From an uncultured Faecalibacterium sp. (GTDB lineage: Bacteria; Bacillota; Clostridia; Oscillospirales; Ruminococcaceae), in the NCBI GenBank assembly GCA_934525325.1, contig CAKSZE010000035.1:1-17423 (forward strand): a stretch of DNA of 17,423 nt, given 5' to 3'. Under the pieces are notes generated by a model that did not search any database, had not been told where the DNA came from, and saw only the letters and a list, made by a program, of their open reading frames with translations. Positions 6,418-12,279 of the stretch are shown piece by piece; the stretch's first letter is position 1, and each line of letters opens with the position of its first letter. A program made the position numbers and the translations under genes.

Positions 6418-6519
6418 ACGATTTGAACTGCCCTCCGCTTTGCTCTGGGCATAGGCAGCGGAAGAACATTATAAATTATGCGATTGTCACGGCTTTCGAG
6501 CCGTGACAATCGCATTTTT
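6418..6519 (+). repeat. Dispersed intergenic element, copy A
   Basis: The core starts ACGATTTGAAC. Interleaved complementary pairs follow: TGCCC (6429-6433) with GGGCA (6447-6451), and TCCGC (6434-6438) with GCGGA (6458-6462). An AT-rich spacer then leads to a perfect 17-bp hairpin (6478-6494 with 6499-6515) closed by a TTCG tetraloop and followed by a T-run. The hairpin has full intrinsic-terminator form although it lies 70 nt beyond the ferredoxin terminator. Three other copies are at 11090-11191, 12166-12266 and 15973-16074. Confidence 0.85.
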
Positions 6520-6555
6520 ACGAAAGATGGCATCGCGAAATGCAGAGCATTCTCT

Positions 6556-6569
6556 TTTTTGCGCAAAAA
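6556..6569. repeat. Palindrome TTTTTGCGCAAAAA upstream of polA
   Basis: A perfect 14-bp palindrome centred 32 bp before the polA -10 box. It could be an operator or simply a bent AT/GC motif; no regulator is identifiable. Confidence 0.4.
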
Positions 6570-6591
6570 GCTCCCGCGCGGTGCGGTTTTG

Positions 6592-6600
6592 TGCTATACT
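6592..6600 (+). promoter_or_regulatory. Extended -10 promoter of polA
   Basis: TGC followed by TATACT (6595-6600) is an extended -10 element, with no good -35 at 17 nt. The start would be near 6607, about 30 nt before the polA ATG. Confidence 0.5.
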
Positions 6601-6636
6601 ATAAGATGTGAAATTACGCAACGGAGGAACTGCATT

Positions 6637-9207
6637 ATGCGTTTACTGGTCATTGACGGCAACAGCATTGCCAACCGCGCTTTTTACGGCATCAAGCTGC
6701 TGACCACCAAGGACGGACGTTACACCAACGCCATCTATGGCTTTTTGAACATTCTGCTCTCCCTGCTCAAGGAGTGCCAGCCGGACGAGGTAGCCGTGGC
6801 TTTTGACCTGAAAGCCCCCACCTTCCGGCATAAAATGTACGATGGCTACAAGGCCACCCGCCACGCCATGCCCGAGGAACTGGCGCAGCAGATGCCGGTG
6901 CTCAAACAGTTGCTGGCAGACCTTGGCTACCGCACCGTTACCGCTGAGGGCTGGGAAGCGGACGATATTCTGGGCACGCTGGCTGCTGCCTGCGCCGCCC
7001 GAAAGGACGATTGCTTCCTTGCCACCGGAGACCGGGACAGCCTGCAGCTGGTGAGCGAAAGCACCACCGTACTGCTGGCTGCCACCGTGATGGGGCGCAG
7101 CAAAACTGTGGTGATGGACGAGGACGCCATTCAGGAAAAATACGGCCTTGCGCCCAAGCAGCTCATTGAGGTGAAGAGCCTGATGGGCGACACCTCGGAT
7201 AACATCCCCGGCGTGAAGGGTATCGGCGAAAAGACCGCCCTTTCTCTGGTGCAGGCCTTCGGCTCGCTGGAGGGCGTATATCAGAACATTGACGACAAGC
7301 GCATCAAACCCAAACAGCGGGAACACTTGCTCGAGGATAAATCCATGGCCGAGCTGAGCCACACGCTGGGCACCATCCGCACCGATGCCCCCATCGACAC
7401 TGCCGAGGGTTCCTACACCGTGGGCGAGGGCAACAAGCCTGCCGCCGTGCGGCTTTTGCAGGAGCTGGAGATCCACTCCCTGATCCCGCGGTTCGGGCTG
7501 GACGGCGTAGCGCCGGAAGCCGCCGAGGAACAGGCCGTGGAGCTGCAGGAAGCCGACCTCGCTCCCCTGCCCCTGACCCCCGCCGGGCACTATCTGGTGG
7601 CTGCCCGCCCCGCCGTTACCGGCAAGCAGGGCACCCGCAACGTGGTATTGCAGCCGGAAAGCTGGTACGCCGTACAGGACACCACCGTTTACCCGCTGGA
7701 GGATGCCGACCTGCTGCGCCTGCTGGACAATGCCGATGTGACGCTGGATGTGTTCAACTCTGCGCCCCTCTACGCCAAAGCCATGGCCGCCGGCGGCTGG
7801 GGCAGCAGCATCGTCTGGGACGGCAAGCTGGCCGCCTATCTGCTGGACGCTTCCGCCTCCAAGTACCAGATCAGCGAGCTGATCCCCGCCTACAAGGCCG
7901 CTGCCGCCTTTACCTGCACCGATTACCCGGACGCCGGGCGGCTGGCCGACCTGTTTGCCCGGATGAAGGCCGAGATCACCGCCTGCGGCGAGGATGCGCT
8001 GTACAACGAGATCGAGTTCCCGCTGGCGCAGGTGCTGGCGGATATGACCCGCACCGGCGTGCTGGTGGACAGGGACGGCATCGAGCAGTTCGGCGCAAAG
8101 CTGCGGGAGGAGCTGGAGCAGGTGCTGACCCGCATCCACATGGAGACCGGCAGCGCCACCTTTAACCCCAACAGCCCCAAGCAGCTGGGCGAGATGCTGT
8201 TCGACACCATGGGTCTGCCCCACGGCAAAAAGACCCAGCGCGGCTGGTCCACCGATGCCGAAACGCTGGAAAGCCTGCGCGAGTACCCGCTGGTGGAGGA
8301 CGTTTTGCAGTACCGCGCCTACCAGAAGCTGAACTCCACCTATGTGGAGGGCCTGCTCAAGGTCATTGGCGAGGACGGGCGCATCCACTCCACCTTCAAC
8401 CAGACCGAAGCCCGCACCGGGCGGCTCTCTTCCGATAATCCCAACCTGCAGAACATCCCCATCCGCACCGAGCTGGGCAGCCAGCTGCGCGCCTACTTTG
8501 TTGCAAAGCCGGGCTGTGTGCTGGTGGACGCGGATTACAGCCAGATCGAACTGCGCATTCTGGCGCACATCACCGGAGACGCGCATATGCAGCAAGCCTT
8601 TCTGAACGGTGAGGACATCCACCGCAGCACCGCCGCCAAGATCTACGGCATCCCGCAGAGCGAGGTGACGCCCCGGCTGCGCTCCTCGGCCAAGGCCATC
8701 AACTTTGGCATCATGTACGGCAAGGGCGCATACAGCCTTTCCAAGGATATCGGCGTGACCGTGAAAGAGGCAGACGCCTTCCTTAAAAACTATCTGGCTG
8801 CCTTCCCCAGCGTGAGCGGCTATATGGACAAAACCATTGCGGATGCCAAGGCAAACGGCTATGTATCCACCCTGTTCGGCCGTCGCCGCACCCTGCCGGA
8901 GCTGGCCAGCACCAACTTCAACGTGCGCGCCAGCGGCGAGCGCATGGCCCGCAACACCCCCATTCAGGGCACCGCTGCGGACGTGATCAAGCTGGCCATG
9001 GTGCGGGTGTGGAAGCGCCTGCGGGACGAAAAAATGGCCAGCCGCCTGATTTTGACCGTCCACGATGAACTGATCGTGGAGGCCCCGGAGGCAGAGGCCG
9101 AGCAGGCCGCCCGCATCCTGCGGGAGGAAATGGAAGGCTGCGTGCAGTACGCGGTGCCCCTGAGCACCGATGTGCACGCAGGCAAAAACTGGCTGGAGGC
9201 ACACTAA
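6637..9207 (+). CDS. polA: DNA polymerase I
   Basis: An 856-residue family A DNA polymerase for Okazaki-fragment processing and repair. Residues 1 to about 290 are the 5'-3' (FEN-like) nuclease, with LLVIDGNSIANRAFYG, AVAFD near 52, EADDILG, TGDRDSLQL and the helix-hairpin-helix SDNIPGVKGIGEKTA. The central region (about 300-470) keeps the size of a 3'-5' exonuclease domain but lacks its acidic motif DxE, so proofreading should be absent, as in Taq and several Firmicute enzymes. The polymerase domain shows motif A D631-A-D-Y-SQIELR, O-helix R682-SSAK686 to Y694-G and motif C H809-D-E. The ATG at 6637 has GGAGG 9 nt upstream; the in-frame extension to 6478 runs through repeat copy A. tsaD starts 1 nt after the stop. 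Confidence 0.97.
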   Translation: MRLLVIDGNSIANRAFYGIKLLTTKDGRYTNAIYGFLNILLSLLKECQPDEVAVAFDLKAPTFRHKMYDGYKATRHAMPEELAQQMPVLKQLLADLGYRTVTAEGWEADDILGTLAAACAARKDDCFLATGDRDSLQLVSESTTVLLAATVMGRSKTVVMDEDAIQEKYGLAPKQLIEVKSLMGDTSDNIPGVKGIGEKTALSLVQAFGSLEGVYQNIDDKRIKPKQREHLLEDKSMAELSHTLGTIRTDAPIDTAEGSYTVGEGNKPAAVRLLQELEIHSLIPRFGLDGVAPEAAEEQAVELQEADLAPLPLTPAGHYLVAARPAVTGKQGTRNVVLQPESWYAVQDTTVYPLEDADLLRLLDNADVTLDVFNSAPLYAKAMAAGGWGSSIVWDGKLAAYLLDASASKYQISELIPAYKAAAAFTCTDYPDAGRLADLFARMKAEITACGEDALYNEIEFPLAQVLADMTRTGVLVDRDGIEQFGAKLREELEQVLTRIHMETGSATFNPNSPKQLGEMLFDTMGLPHGKKTQRGWSTDAETLESLREYPLVEDVLQYRAYQKLNSTYVEGLLKVIGEDGRIHSTFNQTEARTGRLSSDNPNLQNIPIRTELGSQLRAYFVAKPGCVLVDADYSQIELRILAHITGDAHMQQAFLNGEDIHRSTAAKIYGIPQSEVTPRLRSSAKAINFGIMYGKGAYSLSKDIGVTVKEADAFLKNYLAAFPSVSGYMDKTIADAKANGYVSTLFGRRRTLPELASTNFNVRASGERMARNTPIQGTAADVIKLAMVRVWKRLRDEKMASRLILTVHDELIVEAPEAEAEQAARILREEMEGCVQYAVPLSTDVHAGKNWLEAH

Positions 9208-9208
9208 A

Positions 9209-10216
9209 ATGATCATTCTCGGAATCGAGTCTACCTGTGACGAAACCGCCGCTGCACTGGTGGAGGACGGACGGCATCTGCTGAGCAACGTCATCTCCAC
9301 CAGCGTCAAGGAGCAGGCGCTGTACGGCGGCGTTGTACCGGAGATCGCCAGCCGCCGCCACTGCGAGTTTATCAGCGCCACGGTCAAAAAAGCTCTGCTG
9401 GACGCCGGCAAGACCATAGACGACGTGGACGCCGTGGCCGTCACCTTTGCGCCGGGGCTCATCGGTGCGGTGCTGGTGGGCGTAAATTTTGCCAAGGGAC
9501 TGGCCTACTCGGCAGGCAAGCCGCTGGTGCCGGTACACCATCTGCGGGGACACATCGCCGCGCTCTACCTGACCCACCCGGAACTCAAGCCGCCCTTTTT
9601 GTGTCTGGTGGCTTCCGGCGGGCACAGCCACATCGTGGAGGTGCAGGACTACACCCACTACCACATTCTGGGTCACACGGTGGATGATGCTGCGGGCGAA
9701 GCCTTTGACAAGGTGGCGCGCACGCTGGGTCTGCCCTACCCCGGCGGCCCCAGCGTAGCCGCAGCCGCCAAAACCGGCGACCCCAAGGCCTACCGCCTGC
9801 CGGTGCCCCATGTGGAGGGCAAATACAACGTGAGCTTTTCCGGCTTAAAGACTGCCGTGCTCAACGAGGTGAACAAGGCGCAGATGAAGGGCGAGGAAGT
9901 GAACGTGCCCGACCTTGCCGCCAGCTTTCAGGAGCGCATTGCGGGCATTCTGGCGGAAAAGCTGCTGCTTGCCGCTGCCGATACCGGGGCAAAGCAGGTG
10001 TGCCTTGCCGGTGGTGTCGCTGCCAACGGCCGTCTGCGCCAGCTGGTGAATGACGGTGCCCAGAAGCTGGGTGCAAAGGTCTACCTGCCGGAGCTGAAGT
10101 TCTGCGGCGATAATGGTGCCATGATTGCGGCACAGGGCTACTACCAGTACATTGCCGGGCACACCGCCGGGCTGGAGCTGAACGGCCTGCCCACCCTGCC
10201 CATCGACTACGAATAA
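9209..10216 (+). CDS. tsaD: tRNA N6-adenosine threonylcarbamoyltransferase TsaD
   Basis: A 335-residue ASKHA-fold enzyme that transfers the threonylcarbamoyl group to A37 of ANN-decoding tRNAs (t6A), acting with TsaB and TsaE in the cytoplasm. The N-terminus MIILGIESTCDETAAALVED is classic. YGGVVPEIASRRH follows at 39-51. The metal-binding pair is H111 and H115 (HLRGH), and SGGHSHIVEV, GEAFDKVAR, PGGPSV, SFSGLKTAV and a late CLAGGVAANGRLR complete the family pattern. The ATG lies 1 nt after the polA stop, with GGAGG inside the polA end (9195-9199), so translation is probably coupled. The tsaB and tsaE partners are not in this window. Confidence 0.97.
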   Translation: MIILGIESTCDETAAALVEDGRHLLSNVISTSVKEQALYGGVVPEIASRRHCEFISATVKKALLDAGKTIDDVDAVAVTFAPGLIGAVLVGVNFAKGLAYSAGKPLVPVHHLRGHIAALYLTHPELKPPFLCLVASGGHSHIVEVQDYTHYHILGHTVDDAAGEAFDKVARTLGLPYPGGPSVAAAAKTGDPKAYRLPVPHVEGKYNVSFSGLKTAVLNEVNKAQMKGEEVNVPDLAASFQERIAGILAEKLLLAAADTGAKQVCLAGGVAANGRLRQLVNDGAQKLGAKVYLPELKFCGDNGAMIAAQGYYQYIAGHTAGLELNGLPTLPIDYE

Positions 10217-10238
10217 ACACAACACCGGAGGTGTTCCT

Positions 10239-10973
10239 ATGACTGAGCGCAACCTCATCCTGCAAAGCCTGTTCGACCGCAAGTCGGTGCGGGTGTATGA
10301 AGAAAAGCCCATCCCTGCCGAGATGAAGCAGGCCATTTTAGAAGCTGCCGCACAGGCGCCCTCCGCGGGCTGTCAGCAGCTGTATACCATTTTAGACATC
10401 ACCGACCCGGCACTGAAGGAAGCGCTGGCCGAAAGCTGCGACCACCAGCCCTTTATTGCCAAAGCGCCGCTGGTGCTGGTGTTCTGCGCCGACTGCAAGA
10501 AGTGGTACGACGCCTACTTAGAAGTTGGCTGCACGCCCCGCACCCCGGGTGTGGGTGATTTGATGCTGGCAGTCACGGACGCCGCCATTGCCGCCCAGAA
10601 CGCCGTAGTCGCCGCCGAAAGCTTTGGCATCGGCTCGTGCTACATCGGGGATATCATGGAGAACTGCGAAATCCAGCGCAGCCTGCTGCACCTGCCGGAC
10701 TATGTGTTCCCGGCGGTGATGCTGGTGTTCGGCTGGCCCACCCAGCAGCAGAAAGACCGTGTAAAGCCCCAGCGCTGCGCCATGGAGCATATCGTGCACG
10801 AAAACGGCTACCGCACCATGGACGGCGCGGAGCTGCGGGACACCTTTGGCTACAAGGCAGGCAATGCCCCCTTCGACCAGTGGTGCACCGCTTTTTGCAA
10901 CCGCAAGTATAACTCCGATTTCTCCAAGGAGATGACCCGCTCGGTGGAGGAATACCTAAACCAGTTCCGCTAA
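10239..10973 (+). CDS. Nitroreductase-family flavoprotein (NfsA/Frp-like)
   Basis: A 244-residue protein of the FMN-dependent nitroreductase superfamily. Visible motifs are the phosphate-binding DRKSVRVYEEKPIP (13-26), the QAPSAGCQQL loop, and AAESFGIGSCYIGD, which contributes to the flavin site. The length and a C-terminal extension rich in aromatic and basic residues (WCTAFCNRKYNSDF) fit NfsA/Frp-like members. It should reduce quinones, nitro compounds or flavins with NAD(P)H in the cytoplasm; the physiological substrate is unknown. It begins 22 nt after tsaD with GGAGG upstream, probably as the third gene of the polA transcript. A 7-bp inverted repeat without a T-run (10975-11002) follows its stop. 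Confidence 0.9.
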   Translation: MTERNLILQSLFDRKSVRVYEEKPIPAEMKQAILEAAAQAPSAGCQQLYTILDITDPALKEALAESCDHQPFIAKAPLVLVFCADCKKWYDAYLEVGCTPRTPGVGDLMLAVTDAAIAAQNAVVAAESFGIGSCYIGDIMENCEIQRSLLHLPDYVFPAVMLVFGWPTQQQKDRVKPQRCAMEHIVHENGYRTMDGAELRDTFGYKAGNAPFDQWCTAFCNRKYNSDFSKEMTRSVEEYLNQFR

Positions 10974-10974
10974 A

Positions 10975-11060
10975 TCCGGTGGCGCATCCTGCTTTCACCG
11001 GACGGAACGCGCATAGTTCTATTACAGCGCAGCCGTTTCCACAGGAAACGAGCGCTGTAA
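10975..11060. repeat. Two inverted repeats after the nitroreductase gene
   Basis: The 10974-11247 gap has no gene. It holds first TCCGGTG/CACCGGA (10975-10981 with 10996-11002), which could act as a weak terminator but lacks a T-run. Then TTACAGCGC (11022-11030) pairs with GCGCTGTAA (11052-11060), with an inner GTTTCC/GGAAAC stem and a 3-nt loop. The rest of the gap is repeat copy B and the terminator of the convergent gene. Confidence 0.6.
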
Positions 11061-11089
11061 ATGCCGTTTCCCGCCACGCCCCTACCGTG

Positions 11090-11191
11090 AAAAAGTGGTT
11101 CAGAAACGTCCGCAGACGTTTCGGAACCACAAGTTATAATAATCATTCCTCTGAATATGCCCAGAGCAACGCGGAGGGCATTTCAAATCGT
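11090..11191 (-). repeat. Dispersed intergenic element, copy B
   Basis: Read on the minus strand the core begins ACGATTTGAAATG at 11191. The first pair (GGGCA 11176-11180 and TGCCC 11158-11162 in + coordinates) is perfect; the second (GCGGA 11171-11175 and TCCTC 11147-11151) has one mismatch. The terminal hairpin (11095-11110 with 11115-11130) is 7+8 bp with a single A-G mismatch and a CGCA loop, then five T on the minus strand. The hairpin sequence is unrelated to that of copy A although its form is the same. Confidence 0.82.
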
Positions 11192-11200
11192 TTTACCCCA

Positions 11201-11242
11201 AAAAGCGGCAGCTGCACGGCGTTTTGTGCAGCTGCCGCTTTT
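11201..11242. terminator. Terminator of the NAD(P)HX dehydratase gene
   Basis: GCGGCAGCTGCAC (11205-11217) pairs perfectly with 11226-11238, extended by AAAA/TTTT on the outside and closed by an 8-nt loop. It ends the minus-strand gene whose stop is at 11248 and could also stop + strand read-through. Copy B begins about 10 nt beyond it on the minus strand. Confidence 0.88.
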
Positions 11243-11247
11243 CTCGT

Positions 11248-12147
11248 TTATCTCTGGTTTTCCGCAAACAGTGCGCCCAGCTCCGGCAGGATATCATGCG
11301 GCAGCATCCCGTACTCGCCGTGCTTTGCGGCGGCACGGTCGGCGGCGGCACCGTGCAGGTATACCGCACAGGCGGCGGCTTCGTAGGCGGGCAGACCGCA
11401 GGCCAGCAGCGCCGCAAGCATGCCCCCCAGTACATCCCCGCTGCCGCCCCGGGCAAGCCCCGGGTTGCCGGTGGGGTTCACGCATACCCGCCCATCCGGG
11501 CTTGCTACCACGGTGCGTGCACCCTTCAGCACCACCACGGCGTTCCACGCCTTGGCATACCGCAGGGCAATGCCCTCCCGGTCGGCGGCAAGCTCTGCCG
11601 CCGAAAGCCCGGTCAGGCGTGCCATCTCGCCGGGATGCGGGGTGACCACCAGCTCCCCCGCCGGGTGCGGGAAGGGCTTGCCTTCTGCCAGCAGCTGCGC
11701 GGCGGCGTTCAGGCCGTCGGCATCCAGCACCGCAGCGCCCGCAAAGCCGGGCAGAAGCTGCTGCACCAGCGTGCGGGTCTCGGTGGCCCGGGCGGCGCTT
11801 TGCGCTGTGCCGCCAAGGCCGGGGCCCAGCAGCAGCACGGTAGCCTTCTGCCGCCGGAGCAGCGGCACATTTTCCGGCGCAATGCCGCCCTGTGCGCCCT
11901 CCTTACAGGGGCACAGGCAGCACTCCGGCAGGCGGGTGACGGCAGCGCTGACCACCGGCTCTACGCTTGCAAGGGTGACGATGCCCACCCCAGTGCGCAG
12001 TGCGCCCTCGGCTGCCAGCAACGCAGCGCCCCGATAAAAGGCACCGCCCGCCACTGCCAGCACGCTGCCAAAGGTGCCCTTATGGCTGTCCCGGGCGCGG
12101 GGCGGGATGCTCTGCCAGACAAATTCTTCGGTAATTTCCACAGCCAT
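11248..12147 (-). CDS. nnrD: ADP-dependent NAD(P)H-hydrate dehydratase
   Basis: A 299-residue ribokinase-like enzyme that dehydrates damaged NAD(P)HX back to NAD(P)H in an ADP- or ATP-dependent reaction. Family signatures are H22-K-G-T-F-G with AVAGG, the YRGAALLAAEGALRTGVG stretch, VLDADGLN, VVTPHPGEMARLTG, VVLKG, and the catalytic/nucleotide loop N224-PTGNPGLARGGSGDVLGG. It corresponds to the C-terminal half of bifunctional YjeF/Nnr proteins; the epimerase (NnrE) half is not fused here. The ATG at 12147 is preceded by GGAGGTG. It lies 132 bp after the GTPase-nuclease gene, with repeat copy C in the gap and no evident promoter, so it may depend on read-through from upstream. Confidence 0.93.
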   Translation of the reverse strand: MAVEITEEFVWQSIPPRARDSHKGTFGSVLAVAGGAFYRGAALLAAEGALRTGVGIVTLASVEPVVSAAVTRLPECCLCPCKEGAQGGIAPENVPLLRRQKATVLLLGPGLGGTAQSAARATETRTLVQQLLPGFAGAAVLDADGLNAAAQLLAEGKPFPHPAGELVVTPHPGEMARLTGLSAAELAADREGIALRYAKAWNAVVVLKGARTVVASPDGRVCVNPTGNPGLARGGSGDVLGGMLAALLACGLPAYEAAACAVYLHGAAADRAAAKHGEYGMLPHDILPELGALFAENQR

Positions 12148-12165
12148 GGGTGCACCTCCAGTGGA

Positions 12166-12266
12166 ACGATTTGAATGCCCTCCGCTTTGCTCTGGGCATC
12201 TTCAGCGGAAAAAATTTTAATTTCGGGATAGCGGAACGCCTGCGGGCGTTCCGCTATCCCATTTTT
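12166..12266 (+). repeat. Dispersed intergenic element, copy C
   Basis: Oriented opposite to the flanking minus-strand genes. Both pairs are perfect: TGCCC (12176-12180) with GGGCA (12194-12198), TCCGC (12181-12185) with GCGGA (12205-12209). After an AT-rich spacer comes a perfect 16-bp hairpin (12225-12240 with 12245-12260), TGCG loop, then five T. Unlike copies A, B and D it has no terminator hairpin just upstream of its core; it abuts the ribosome binding site of the dehydratase gene. Confidence 0.85.
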
Positions 12267-12279
12267 GTAATGGCGGCTT

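Noticed and set aside
6418..6519. A tRNA or tRNA-fragment reading of the dispersed repeat (GATTTGAAC resembles a T-arm complement)
   Set aside because: No cloverleaf, acceptor pairing or anticodon arm can be drawn in any of the four copies.
6643..9495. A 950-codon open frame on the minus strand opposite polA
   Set aside because: It mirrors the codon phase of the GC-rich polA and tsaD genes, has no recognisable domain and a composition typical of antisense shadows.
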